A DNA stretch of 64,000 nucleotides, taken from assembly GCA_034336665.1 (NCBI GenBank), contig JAPFBE010000003.1, forward strand, positions 66,321,352 through 66,385,351, in the 5' to 3' direction. How positions within the stretch are numbered: position 1 is the stretch's first letter; each line of letters opens with the position of its first letter. Under the pieces are notes generated by a model. The model saw nothing but the letters and a program-made list of their open reading frames with translations. It did not search any database and was not told the origin of the DNA. Origin of the DNA: Luscinia megarhynchos (taxonomy: Eukaryota; Chordata; Aves; Passeriformes; Turdidae). This document shows, piece by piece, positions 26,101 through 35,922 of the stretch. The translations under genes were made by a program, and so were the position numbers.

Positions 26101-29100
26101 ATACAACAGAGCCAATTACAAATCAACAGTCCTAACAAGTTTTTCCCCCCTACTCAGGGCACCACCTTAGTTTGAGCTGTTGATACAGCACTACATGAAT
26201 TAAAAACTTTCCACAGGATATTTGTAACTCCCCTGATCCCTTCTACCGGCATTGATGGGACATAAGGAAACTGTGTTTAAATTCATATGGCCCTCAAACT
26301 TTCAGATTACTGTGACCACTGATACTTCACTTATAGCAAGTATATCAGAGCAATGAAACTTGACTGAATTTTTGGTTTATTAAAGTTACTTGTTTGCTGA
26401 ACAAAATCCAGAAAATACAGACATTTGCTACAGCCATTCTTTCAATCAGATCTACATAGCTGAACACATACATCTAAGAAATCATGATTAAAAAAAAACC
26501 AATAGAACAAAACAAAACATAAGCCACTAAGTCTTACCTTATGTGCTGGCACTAGATTAACTAACACTGTATCCAAAAGTTCCTGTGACACAGTATCTCC
26601 CTCACAAATGATAGAGCTCATTAGATCAACCATGTGCATGTGTACTTTTTGGTTATGACCATTGCTGAAATAAATAAAAAAAAAATCTTAGTGCAATATT
26701 TATATAAACTACAACTTCTGTTCAGAGTACTCCCTGTGGTGACGCTAAACAACAAGGAATAAAATCAGCAAATCACAACTTTTCTCAGAAATCAAAATAC
26801 TTTTGATTCCCTTGATTGTATATACAATCAAGTCTCAATTTCATGCTCTCTACATTCACTACTGCAATAAGACTGTATCTGTCCCTACCATGAAAAGACA
26901 GTGTATTAGAACATCTCTCTGCCCTGCCCAGCACTGGGGAGACTTCCTCTGGCATGCTGTGTGATGTTCTGTGCTTCCCAGCACAGAAGGGATACACACA
27001 TCCTGGACTCAGTCCAGCAAAGGTTCATAAAGATGTTGAAGAGCCTGGAGCTGCTCTCATGGAAGGAGGGGCTGAGAGACCTCACATCTTTTTTTAGCCT
27101 TGAGAAGAGATGGCTTAGGAAAGAACTTAATGATAAGTTTAAATACCTGACGTTGGGAGTAGAGACGACAGGGCAGTCTTGCCCTGTCTTCACACCACAC
27201 CACTGGACTGTGGTGTCCAGTCACAGAAAAAGAGGCAATGGGCACAGGGGAAATACAAGACACACCACTCAGACATAAGAAACTTTTTTAATAAATGGAT
27301 GATTGGGCACTAGAAAGTTGCCCAAGGAGGGCACAGCCTCTCCATCCTTAAAGAGGCCCAAGCCCTAACTGGCTACAGTTCTGGGCAACCTGCTCAAGCT
27401 GACCTGGTTTGAGCAAAGGGAAAAGACTAGACTACCTCTAGCAGTACCTTCCAGTGTCCACTACTTTCTGACTCATGTTTATATAGAAATAATCCTCCAG
27501 ATTCGTTAGAATTGCATATTACACCATTCGATTTCAAGAACTGAATAAACAAATGTGGTAAATGACAACCAAAGCTGTTGCCTAGGAAAAAAGATGACGT
27601 GCAGTGTGTCTTGCTTCATAAAACAGAAAAGACTACCTTTAGTTAAACTAAATTACAAAATTATGGTCATTAATTCTAAAAGTCACACTGAACAGCTATG
27701 TTAGAAATTGCTGGCCTCAATCATGCAATAATATACTGTAATTTGAGGTGAAAATACTTACTTTATTACTGAAAACAGCGTTCTATACAGCTGCGTAAAA
27801 ATCTCATTGCTGTCTTCTAATTCAAAGCATATGTTATAAGACTTGACCCAAGCAATGTTCTGTGTGGGCATAGGAAAAAATAAAAGGAGTAGTTAATAGA
27901 AGATTCAATTGAAAGATTATGGTTAACAGTTTATTATTAAATAAATTACAAAGCTTACCTCAAGCAAATAAAAGTATCGATTAAACTGGGGGCTTTTTGT
28001 ATCTTCTAAACCTTTAAGTTGCCTTGTTATGAACATAAATATATCCTGAAAAGAAAGAAGTGCTAGTTATTCAATCAACTGCAATTAAACCTTCAAAATA
28101 AAATAATTACCTTTTAAAGTTACTTGTATTATTTAGTCACTACAATATATGCAGCAATGACAGACATTATTTCACTATCCAAATGAAGATCATCTACAAA
28201 AACCTCATGGAAAATGTCAAGGAGTAATTTTAAAATAATTCATGTTTCTTTAAAAGGTTGAGAAAGTAACCTTTTCCTAAGGAAACAAATGTTTTTCATT
28301 TTCAAAGAAAAGCACTCAATAAACAGCTGCAACTGTCTGGCTGCAGAAGTCAAGAGATTATTCAGCAGACAATGAATTTAATATTTTTACTTCATATTAC
28401 AATAATATTCAAAAGAAGGGAAAAAGAGAAGTAGGCAACTACATCTTTCCTAGGAGTATTATTATATGTTCACTCTGTATTGTTTGTGCATTTCTTAGTC
28501 ATTGAGATACTAACACAGATAATATCTCTTGCAAAAACTAATAAACCAAGTTGCTCCTGCTTCCTTTATCAACTTTCACCACCAGAAGACTCCTACAGAA
28601 AGTCTCACACAGAGTAAATTGAAGCAGGTTACAAGGAACAAATAGTCAATTATGAACAGAATGGAAACACGCATGAAGGTATATTTGTAATTTTTTTTTA
28701 CATCAGATAATTAACAGCTGGAAATTCACAACTACAGCTATATTGATCTAACTATATTAAATCAGAATATTTAGAAATAAGTATCACCAGAAACACTCTT
28801 CACATGCTCAACTGTATCCATATTTCATCTAGGAACCTAGGTGTAAATCAAATAAATTCCAAAAGGTATAAAGTTGCCATAATAAACAAAAGAGACCCTT
28901 ACTGTTAATCCTGAAATAGTCTTTCAAAATGACTATTTCCCCTAAGTTGCCCAAGAATAATACACAGACAAAGGAAAATAATAGGGATTTTTTTTTCCTA
29001 ACACTATAACCACAAAATCCAGCCTTAATCATTAAGCTGAGCACTTACTGTGAATCTAGGTAAAATCAAGAACTAGATTACATGTGATATCACCAACTCT

Positions 29101-32100
29101 TGGCAACAAATCACAGCAAACACACTGTTCAGAGATACAGCTACATTCATGTTTCAATTAGGTGTGAAACTGATTTTGAAGAATTAAGAATGACCAGAGG
29201 ATCACTGTCTGGTTCACACTTCAGATCCCTTACAGAGTACACCTCTAGACTCTTTAGCTGAAATTAAACCAAAAGACACAAAGGACACATCTAACAGTCT
29301 CCAACCACTCAGGAGCATTCAGTCCCCATGCAAATGCCCATCTGAAGAATCCCTCCTTTAAAAGCTAGTGCCTGAACACTAGCAGGCCATCAGTCCCCAC
29401 CCAAAAATGAATGCTATCTTATGGAAAATAGGTACACTGGAAGGTTTTGTAAAGTTTAGAAGACATACAAACTGAATCTGAGAAAAGATTAAGAATCAAC
29501 TGAAGAAAAGGGTTATGTGACAGACTGACCAATGCCAAATATAAAAACTATTTAATCTCATCATGCTCTATGTTAATTATTTCTGTTAAACTTTACATGT
29601 AGAGGTAAATCTCAGTGAGTTCATTTAACCAAGTATCTTACTTTTTATCCTGCTTCTCAATATGCAATATGTACCTACTGAATGTGATTCAAAGACCCTA
29701 CTGATTTTCCAAAAGTTCTCATCACTGTGCTGTATATAACTACAGAAATGAATAAATAGCACATATGTACATGAAGTCCAACACCCCAATGCTTCAAATA
29801 ACAGCATGGTTTGAAAAAGCCAGCATTTATTCCTAAACTACTTTTTCCTATTCCTATTTAAAGAAAGCAAGACAGACTAAAGTCAGAAGTATTCACTCAT
29901 TTTTAATATGTCATGTACTAAAACCAAACATTTTCCCCCTTTTTAACCACATTTTTCCCCTTTTTAAGCACATATAACATACTTTTGAACATACATTTAT
30001 AAATTCAAAACACAGGCTAAAATAAACTTTGGCTGCAGCCAAAAAGTTGGAATAATTTCACAATAAATCCACAATTTTTTGTGGATTGCTGTCTTGGTGC
30101 CAATTAACTACATAATGGCTTCAGTAATCATCAGAGCCATGGCTCTCACCAGAGAACATGTTCAGATAACCGAGGTTCTGCTACCATACACTCTTTTTAA
30201 CATCTACATTTCAACAGAGACAGGCAAACAGTCATTCTGTCCAAGTAATTTACAATTACCACATATAAGTGATTAGATTATCTTCCCACCAAAATAACAG
30301 ATTTGGGCTCTAGGCTTTACACAGACAGAGGAAGGCTTAAAGCCAAAAGTTTTGATATCCCAGCATAGCAAACCTACTCCAAATCTGTTTTTATTCCATT
30401 CATGGCATTTTCCATCCCTGTTATCAATGCTCTTTCAATGATCAACAAGGAATGTAGGATTTACACTGATGATACACCTAAAAGAGAGAAACCTGAGATT
30501 CTTAGTCCTTTCCTCAGCATCTTACACATTGTGCAAGTAAGTTACAAAGAGATCCACTGAATCTGAAGCAAGGGCAAAATTCTAAGTCTTTTCCTCTCAA
30601 GAAATGAACCCTTTTCAGCACTCCACTTTTAACTTCGGTGTTAAACATACAGGAATAGACTCAGCTGCAGTATGGATTTGATACTAAACACTGGGTAAAA
30701 ATAGTGCCAAGATATAACCCAAGAGGAAGAAGTCTTCCTCTTACCTCTGTCATAAACTGGAGAGAACTCTTCGACATTTCTACCAGAGCTTGTCCTGCAA
30801 CCACAAAAGCTGAGTTCAGAGGAAACGGGTTTGCAAAAAATCTACACCAGCAGCTCTAGGAAAAGGTCCCTATTGTTTGGCTTTTCTTTATCTCTCAAAA
30901 TGTGTTTAGAAAATTGCATCAAGAAACTGAATTCTGAAATCCACATAGATTACAGAACTCAATGATGGGAGTGGAAGTCCCTCATTCATTCCAAGCTCTG
31001 TCCAAGCAGTGGTGGTAGTGCTCTGACACTTCAGGTATAAGATCACTACCGTAAACCTTCCAATTTTGTAAACTACAGAATCTGAAGCTTAGTAGCATTT
31101 GGTAGATCAAATAGTCTAAGGAGGAACTTAGCCCAACTCAGAAAGACAGAAATTAAAGCTCTAAGCCTAACAAGCAGATGAAAACATATACTCAAAACTG
31201 AAATAGAAATCAGGACACCTGAAAACCAGACTTAAATACAGCACAGTAGAGAAAGCTAATATTTATCTCCAGTTGAAGATAGTGCAATCAATAAGTAGGT
31301 AAGTAGATGTTGGACCTCTGATTACACACTAATTCAGAATTAAGAAAACAGAACTAAGAAAAATCCCTAGATATCTCTCCAGTATGTCTGTTAACAAAAG
31401 ATGTACTACGGCAGTTGAAACTGCACTGTTTCCCTAATTAGGAAGCACTGCTGGTGCAACCACTCGATGAGTAATTGAGTGATTTCCTCTTAAGTGATAA
31501 TAGATAGCCTATACACCACAACCATCTTTTTATTCTACTGTGGAATAAACAAAGACCAAACCAAACTAAACAAAAAAGACCACACACACTCCTAAAATCA
31601 GGGAGACAAAAAAAGCATGCATTTTTCAGTGTTACTTTCACCTGTTTTTGTAGTACATTTCCCCCAAAACTCAGTTCATCACTTTAGACTCTGACTGCAC
31701 AAGGGAAACAGTTTGATTTAGAGAGTTGGGAACCAAGTTAGATTTCTACTTTAAAAAGTAAAAAACCCCACAAAACAATATAAAATTAATTTTTTTCTGA
31801 AACAAATGAGTCAGATCTGTACTTCCTTTTCGAAGTTGACATTTCTCTATCAGCCATCTCCATCTAGTGGGATCAGCGATGTTTGTAATTGCAGAATTTT
31901 CCAAGTCACATCAAAAATCATTAAACTCGGCAGGAAAGTACTTCATCTTTATTTCAACAGAACTTTTATCTATAAATATACAAGTATCTGCTTCTTGGTA
32001 GTTTAATTTGAGATGCAAGGCTATTTTCCCAAATGAAGGTATTCGCTATCTTGCAAGAGATTATGATAAAAGCTGTATCTATCATAAATATTTCTAAAGT

Positions 32101-35100
32101 AACCTGCAAACCCCAAAAAAAGTTCAATAAAATAATTCTTTTCAATACAAATCCAAAACTCTGCAAGTTATTGGAAGCTGTGCTGTACAGCCCTTTATGT
32201 CATGGGCAATTGACTTGACCACTCATATTCCAAAATCAAGTGAAAACTTTGAACTGTTTAGGCTGAACCAGAAATAAAAAGAGGAAAAAAGCAATCATAA
32301 CCAATTATATTATGCACTGAGTGTAAAAACAGATTAATTTACCTTCAGTTTATCCGGTGAAGTGTATGGAGCTTCAGGGGCATAAATTCTGAAAATATCA
32401 GCAAGACAACATGCTACCAACAAACGTACATCCTTATCGGGATGTTTGAGGAAAAAATCTGAAGCAAGATGTAAAGCAAGATTTAGGTAGAGCTCCTTTT
32501 CCTCTTCAGAGTCCTGGTCCATATCCATGAAAGTTTTCACAACCATCTAAATAGACAGACACACATTAGTACATAAAATTAAATACTCTGTCTAACAGAA
32601 TCCTTACTAAAAGTTACTTTTCTGGTTTTGTGCAACTTCGGTCAGAGGCATTATTAGCTATGCCGTAGTACTTACTTGAGCAACCAGTGTTTTCATGTTT
32701 TCAGGGCACAGGAAAGACCTGGCCAAGTCCTCTATCAACTGTCCCAACACAGTCTCAGCAGAACTACTGAAAGCCTAGTTGCAGACTTCCCAAATCTTTT
32801 TGAGAAACCATATAATCAAGTTGGACAACTGAAGAAGTGCAACAGCAGTCACTGTTACAGCCATTCACTTAAAATTCAGAAAACAGCAAAATGTTAATAA
32901 AAATATTGGTTTCTCCCTCAACTATCCAGTGATGATTTTTTCTACTTCTATTCTCTTTCAGTTTCAGGTTTTTGTCTATTAGTGTTCTGAGGAAAATTCT
33001 ATTCCCTGTGCTGTCCAGAAGAAGAGCACACACTTTCAGCAAAGGCATATATAAATCCAGGCAGTTCAGTGGCAAGGATGTTCTCCAACAAAACTAAAAT
33101 GACCACTAGGATTATTAGGATGAAGTTACTGAAGTTATGGAAGAAAAAAGTCTAGGACACCAAATATTTAACATGCTAAATAAAACAAAAGCAAGAAAAG
33201 CTATATTTAGTAACTGCTAGTTGGTGAGAATTCTAACATTTAAAAACTTTCTGAAGGAGGAAATTTATTGACAAAACAAAGTAATTATGTCCTTCTCCAA
33301 TTCTTTATCTGACTCACAGAGTTATTTTAAGAAGTTCAACTCCTGTAAAATTAACAAAATTATACTGAAGACTTAACTACACAATCCTGAGAATTAAAGC
33401 CAAAACTCCCACCTATTTCTTAGTGCAGGAAGAGATATTATTCAAAGAATAATAATATCAAGTCCTAGAATCTTCTAACACTGCAAAATAATTTACTTTG
33501 CTATAGTTTGTTGTTTGGTTGGGTTTTTTCCCCCTCAAAAAAAATTTACTATAACTGGTCAGGAAGCAACAAACCCAACTTAAAAACCCCCAAACTTCTG
33601 TATAATTAAGATCACAGAAGCTGTGAAGTTCTCAAACATATGAGAATCCTTTACAAAAAGGCACAGAAGATCAGCAGCTCATGCAGACACAACTTCCATT
33701 GCAAGAAAAAATAAAGTCCTCCCCAGTCAGGTACAAGATGAACCACTTGAAGTGGACTGGTGCCCTTAAACACTAATTAATTTACAAGCCAGAATTGTTT
33801 TCATTTCTATGAAAAGCAGTATTTTCAAACTTCTTGTAACAAGTATGGGGTTTTTCTACTCTGGAAATGAACCTTTAGTGTTTTTTCCCTGATAACATGA
33901 ACATCTGTACAAGTTAGGATAACAAAGATCAGTCACCCTGTCTGCAGAGCAATACATCACAGTGTTTAAGGAAAACTCAAAGAAAAACAAGTGAGTTGTC
34001 CTAGCACATTTTTCCAGGTTCCTGCAAAGCAATAGGTTAGAGGACTCTGGAGCCTGAAATCATACCCAGACCACCACGATTTATACTCCTGTAGCTTCAT
34101 CTTCCAGATGTGGCACATATTTCTTAACCCATTCAATTTTTACTACGTCATTCTACAGAAACAAGCTTTGGAATTTACTTGCCTAAACTTAGAGAAAAGT
34201 GTATTATTGGACTGGTGGAATAAAATCAGTATTTTATTAGATGATAATTATAATAAACTTCAAGAGGGCATCAATTCAAAATGCATAAAATTTCCAAGGT
34301 AACTTATGTTAATACAGAAATTCATCCTGCATATTTTCCATTTTTTCTCAGATTTCCCAATAATTTGCATTTGTACCATCATCAAACAGCAGAATGTCTA
34401 CTTGTGCACAGAAAAGTGCTTTTGCCCTAATAATTATGTGAATTTGGCAGTTGGAGAAATAAAGAAGCTAATAGTTCATTTATTTATCAACTACTATTCT
34501 TTTGCATCTGCAACTGTGCTCATACTGAAGTTCTGTACACTTGTGGTGTAGTGTGGATCGTCCAACCTGTTATAAAAGAAACATTGTGCAGTTCTTTCCC
34601 TGCCTGAGCACCAATGAATTCACAGCCAGAATAAACAGCTAACAAAAAACACAAGTCATCTAAAAAAGTCCTCTTATTCTGCAAAGACAGATCAAGATGA
34701 CAAAAGAGACTAGATATTCAAGGCTAAAAATTTCATTCAAAAATTAAATTAAGCTGTAGAAGAAAGAGGATTAGTAAGAACTGCAGTGCTGCATTTCTAC
34801 AAGCTGAAAAAAATATGCAAGTGTTAAAAAATAGCTCCTTGTCTTAGGAAACACTCATATGCAAAGTTATAAATGTTGTCTTTTATTCAGTATCATAGAA
34901 TGCAATATACTCACTAAAGTCCATCAACCAAAATCCCAAAGCCTAAACATGTTACTGGAGGGAAGAGGAGAAGCAATCCTTGTGTTTTGGGATTTTATTG
35001 GTTTTTGTTCATTTACCCATAGTTCCAACTGACTTAAAACTACCACTTTAGAAAAAACTCCAAATTAAGTTCTTCCATCTGTAAGAATACTTAAGCCTCC

Positions 35101-35904
35101 TCTCCCACATCTGTTCCCTCCTGTTTCACAGGCCAAGCCCAAGCTGCAGCATTCCTTCTGCACAATACAGGCCTGCCTTTTTGTGAGAGTACACAGGTAG
35201 ATACAGAACTGCAGTAACAAAATTACCTTCCAAGTCTGTCCAACCTTACTGTACACTTATACCAAATAAAGTGGTCAAGAAACTCAAGACAGAAACACAT
35301 CAAAGACTAAGTATAATCAAAGTATATACACTAAAGTATAACAAAGACTACTTTCATCATGATACAGGTTAAAACAATGAGAATAATGCTATTTACAAAC
35401 AAATCAAAGAGCATGAAGGCATAAAAGGAATGCATTGAGAGGTATCCAAATTATTTTCAAAATTATGACTCTCTTTTGGAGAGAAAAATACTTGAAAACA
35501 ATTAAAGTACTGACTTAGCACAGTAGCTGAAATAAAATTTAAGCAGCATTTTAAATTAATGCAGCTCATTTCTGTTTGTGATTTTTAAATGCATTTAAAC
35601 CTTTTTTGAACAAGCCATTTCAAAAAGTGGTAGAAGAGAAGGCACAAGAGCAAACAAGTTTCTCCTTCTATGCATAGAAAAGGTAAAGCCCAAAGGAAAA
35701 AAAAGCACTTCCAGATATAAACTATAGTAATAGGATCACTGAACATCTTTTACAAGAAACTTTAATCTGCAGGCAATTACTTGCTTATTGACTGACCTTT
35801 AGCCTTCTCACCATCTCTTCTTTAGATATTTTATCAGAGATTTCTTTGACTCCTGGAGGATATGTGATTTTTCCATCATTGGCTCTCGTCTTTGAATGAG
35901 CCAT
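2098..35904 (-). CDS. PDS5B: PDS5B, cohesin-associated HEAT-repeat regulator (5' part, 13 coding exons)
   Basis: Spliced coding region, partial at its 3' end. PDS5 proteins are nuclear HEAT-repeat scaffolds that bind cohesin and, with WAPL, sororin and acetylation factors, control its release from and retention on chromatin. Seen here: 13 coding exons with GT-AG borders encoding about residues 1-517, against roughly 1450 in vertebrate PDS5B from memory. The paralogue call rests on the start [18 protein letters not shown], on [12 protein letters not shown] in exon 3 and on [16 protein letters not shown] in exon 6. PDS5A has a different N-terminus and reads GVTQELLDSILINL at the last site. Exon phases agree throughout, except that exon 10 is 96 nt where 95 is needed; the extra G in the run 8926-8928 puts TGA after about residue 345. 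Intact introns argue against a processed pseudogene, so I treat the gene as functional with a probable sequence error. Exons encoding the remaining two thirds lie left of the window. Confidence 0.96.
2180..3664 (-). other. PDS5B intron 13
   Basis: AT-rich intron. The only notable item is a 73-nt open segment at 2239-2311 bounded by AG and GT, judged spurious because it has no polypyrimidine tract. Confidence 0.85.
3665..3778 (-). CDS. PDS5B: PDS5B exon 13 (residues 452-489 plus two bases)
   Basis: 114 nt. After completing Arg452 it encodes [20 protein letters not shown], then [17 protein letters not shown], ending with AA of a Lys codon. Acceptor CTTTCCAG, donor AA|GTAGGT. The SHAV near the end differs from the LNAV I recall in the human protein. 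Confidence 0.96.
3779..5423 (-). other. PDS5B intron 12
   Basis: AT-rich intron with a short A run at about 4469-4480. No interspersed repeat was recognised. Confidence 0.85.
5424..5575 (-). CDS. PDS5B: PDS5B exon 12 (residues 402-451 plus two bases)
   Basis: 152 nt. It encodes [40 protein letters not shown] and [10 protein letters not shown], ending with CG of an Arg codon. Acceptor TTTTTGTCAAG (a weaker AAG type), donor CG|GTAAGT. Confidence 0.97.
5576..6479 (-). other. PDS5B intron 11
   Basis: AT-rich intron, nothing recognised. Confidence 0.85.
6480..6625 (-). CDS. PDS5B: PDS5B exon 11 (residues 353-401)
   Basis: 146 nt. The first two bases complete Glu353, then [20 protein letters not shown] and on to VRERTLDKR. 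Acceptor TTTTTCCCCCCAG, donor CGG|GTAAGA. The frame is the one expected for the family, which confirms that the break in exon 10 is internal to that exon. Confidence 0.97.
6626..8902 (-). other. PDS5B intron 10
   Basis: AT-rich intron carrying one tRNA-derived SINE at 8020-8154. Nothing else was recognised. Confidence 0.85.
8020..8154 (-). mobile_element. tRNA-Ile/CR1 composite SINE (TguSINE1-like)
   Basis: Read on the minus strand, the element begins with a tRNA-like head. The A box TAGCTCAGTTGG is at 8146-8135 and the B box GGTTTGATCCC at 8108-8098, close to tRNA-Ile (consensus GGTTCGATCCC). A CR1-type 3' tail follows: GGCCATTCACTTAAGAGTTGG and later CTTCCCAACTCAGAATATT. That head-tail order is the layout of TguSINE1, a passerine SINE I know from zebra finch. 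The anticodon-arm region looks shortened relative to tRNA-Ile. Such a SINE would be transcribed by RNA polymerase III and mobilised by CR1 machinery. This copy is diverged and lies in the same orientation as the host gene. The identification comes from memory of the consensus. Confidence 0.85.
8903..8998 (-). CDS. PDS5B: PDS5B exon 10, frameshifted by one extra base
   Basis: 96 nt. The first base completes Arg321, then [15 protein letters not shown] and ASHCLMNHP read in the family frame. Immediately after comes TGA. The expected DLAKDLT reads one base later and joins exon 11 in phase, so the exon is one base longer than the 95 nt its neighbours require. The surplus base lies in the plus-strand run GGG at 8926-8928. 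Both splice sites look normal (CTAACTAG acceptor, ACAG|GTATGT donor). A base-call or assembly error is likelier than a real null allele of this conserved gene, but the sequence alone cannot decide. Confidence 0.93.
8999..10674 (-). other. PDS5B intron 9
   Basis: AT-rich intron, nothing recognised. Confidence 0.85.
10675..10790 (-). CDS. PDS5B: PDS5B exon 9 (residues 283-320 plus two bases)
   Basis: 116 nt. It encodes [20 protein letters not shown] then [18 protein letters not shown], ending with AG of an Arg codon. Acceptor GTTTTCCAG, donor GAG|GTATAT. Downstream of exon 8 the reading frame stays open across the join. Confidence 0.96.
12428..12492. repeat. A/C-rich simple repeat (AAAAC-type)
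   Basis: Degenerate run of CAAAC, AAAAC and ACACAAAAC units. Low-complexity sequence, not a gene. Confidence 0.7.
14071..14445 (-). mobile_element. CR1 LINE 3' fragment, reverse
   Basis: The plus strand begins with GGATCATAGAGTCATAAAGG, the reverse complement of a CR1 tail. It continues with the segment complementary to the C-terminal coding region and 3'UTR of CR1 (GAAGAAATTTTTCCTAATA, CAACTTGAGGCCCTTTT, CTGGTCCTGTCACTTATTAC). 5'-truncated and diverged; no intact ORF. Confidence 0.9.
14838..15050 (+). mobile_element. CR1 LINE 3' fragment, forward
   Basis: It runs from ACAAGAGGAAAAGTTTTTCACC to the tail GGTATTCTATGATTCT at 15050. The order of motifs, including CCAGATGATTCTTGGGGTCCC, is that of a 5'-truncated CR1 3' end. 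Confidence 0.85.
15918..16110 (-). mobile_element. CR1 LINE 3' fragment, reverse
   Basis: The plus strand reads AAAATGATTTGGGTTGGAAAGG followed by CTGGGCCGG, GACCAGGCTGCTCAAAGCCC and GAGATGAAGCCTCCACAAA, which is the complement of a CR1 3' end. The right boundary fades and is approximate. Confidence 0.85.
17840..17858. repeat. Poly(A) run
   Basis: 19 consecutive A about 60 bases from the exon 8 donor, so it lies just inside intron 8 as a T run on the sense strand. Confidence 0.8.
17919..18059 (-). CDS. PDS5B: PDS5B exon 8 (residues 236-282)
   Basis: 141 nt, 47 codons, phase 0 at both ends. It encodes [20 protein letters not shown] through [14 protein letters not shown]. Acceptor TTTTCCAG, donor AAG|GTAAAC. 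Alternating amphipathic helices are consistent with HEAT repeats. Confidence 0.97.
18060..19846 (-). other. PDS5B intron 7
   Basis: AT-rich intron. A plus-strand open frame of 141 codons at 18731-19156 has no recognisable family, low-complexity composition and no splice or promoter context; I treat it as chance. Confidence 0.8.
19847..19927 (-). CDS. PDS5B: PDS5B exon 7 (residues 209-235)
   Basis: 81 nt, 27 codons, phase 0 at both ends: [20 protein letters not shown] then IEPYITN. The acceptor follows an uninterrupted run of about 17 T on the sense strand (TTCCAG after it); the donor is AAT|GTAAGT. Confidence 0.97.
19932..19948. repeat. Poly(A) run, polypyrimidine tract of exon 7
   Basis: About 17 A on the plus strand, hence a T run on the sense strand, a few bases upstream of the exon 7 acceptor. 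It appears to serve as the polypyrimidine tract. Confidence 0.8.
23340..23405 (-). other. Candidate in-frame cassette exon of PDS5B (22 codons)
   Basis: On the sense strand a strong acceptor, CTTTTTCTTTGTCAG, precedes 23405, and CAG|GTACTC follows 23340. The enclosed 66 nt are open in the phase that joins exon 6 (phase 0 out) to exon 7 (phase 0 in). They would insert [20 protein letters not shown] plus CQ between AHK208 and N209. The purine-rich GAAGAACAAGAA resembles exonic splicing enhancers. The donor is only moderate. I do not know this segment as part of any annotated PDS5B isoform, so it is an inference from splice signals and phase. Confidence 0.4.
26538..26664 (-). CDS. PDS5B: PDS5B exon 6 (to residue 208)
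   Basis: 127 nt. Acceptor TTTATTTCAG, donor AAG|GTAAGA. It encodes [20 protein letters not shown] and [19 protein letters not shown], ending AHK in phase 0. The [16 protein letters not shown] stretch separates PDS5B from PDS5A. Confidence 0.97.
26665..27761 (-). other. PDS5B intron 5
   Basis: An 1.1-kb intron, nearly half of which is a forward CR1 fragment. A perfect 22-base palindrome lies at 26811-26832. Confidence 0.85.
26985..27457 (+). mobile_element. CR1 LINE fragment, forward
   Basis: Contiguous CR1 similarity in motif order: GGACTCAGTCCAGCAAAGG, TTCATAAAGATGTTGAAG, GGGGCTGAGAGACCTC, TTTAGCCTTGAGAAGAG, GGGCAACCTGCTCAAGCTGA and TTGAGCAAAGGG. It is opposite to PDS5B transcription and lacks the terminal ATTCTGTG repeats. 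Open frames over it on both strands are relics of the element. Confidence 0.92.
27762..27859 (-). CDS. PDS5B: PDS5B exon 5 (residues 134-165 plus two bases)
   Basis: 98 nt. Acceptor GCCCACACAG, donor AATAAA|GTAAGT. It encodes [20 protein letters not shown] and on to LFSVI, ending with two bases (AA) that complete an Asn codon with the first C of exon 6. Confidence 0.96.
27959..28045 (-). CDS. PDS5B: PDS5B exon 4 (residues 105-133)
   Basis: 87 nt, 29 codons, phase 0 at both ends. Acceptor CTTTTCAG, donor GAG|GTAAGC. It encodes [20 protein letters not shown] followed by FNRYFYLLE, which is nearly invariant in the family. The intron to exon 5 is only 99 bp. Confidence 0.97.
28046..32342 (-). 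other. PDS5B intron 3
   Basis: A 4.3-kb AT-rich intron without recognised repeats. It contains a 50-nt exon-like segment at 30745-30794. Confidence 0.85.
30745..30794 (-). other. Candidate cryptic or poison exon in PDS5B intron 3
   Basis: On the sense strand the acceptor CTTTTGTGGTTGCAG precedes 30794 and a near-consensus donor, GAG|GTAAGAG, follows 30745. The 50 nt are not a multiple of three. Joined to exon 3 in phase 0 they read GAC AAG CTC TGG TAG, a stop at the fifth codon. Inclusion would truncate the protein and could trigger nonsense-mediated decay. Splice signals alone cannot show that it is used. Confidence 0.3.
32343..32546 (-). CDS. PDS5B: PDS5B exon 3 (residues 37-104)
   Basis: 204 nt, phase 0 at both ends. 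The acceptor TTTAG precedes ATGGTTGTG and the donor is AAG|GTAAAT. It encodes [20 protein letters not shown] through [23 protein letters not shown], the first HEAT-repeat helices. [19 protein letters not shown] separates it from PDS5A. Confidence 0.97.
32547..35796 (-). other. PDS5B intron 2
   Basis: A 3.3-kb AT-rich intron; no repeat family, RNA gene or convincing extra exon recognised. Confidence 0.85.
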
Positions 35905-35922
35905 GATTTCACGGTTTTAAAA
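35797..35922 (-). CDS. PDS5B: PDS5B exon 2, start codon (residues 1-36)
   Basis: The acceptor TTTCCACAG precedes 35922. The first 18 nt (35922-35905) are untranslated and ATG is at 35904-35902. The coding part is 108 nt, exactly 36 codons, starting [18 protein letters not shown] and ending EEMVRRLK, followed by the donor AAG|GTCAGT. The start is set by the match to the known PDS5B N-terminus. Confidence 0.97.

Larger units (their letters stand above)
19928..26537 (-). other. PDS5B intron 6
   Basis: A 6.6-kb AT-rich intron without recognised interspersed repeats. It contains a 66-nt exon-like segment at 23340-23405 and a 28-nt one at 20999-21026. Confidence 0.85.

Noticed and set aside
26906..27278. 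Open frames on both strands in intron 5
   Set aside because: They lie mostly on the forward CR1 fragment (26985-27457) and are relic or antisense frames of that element.
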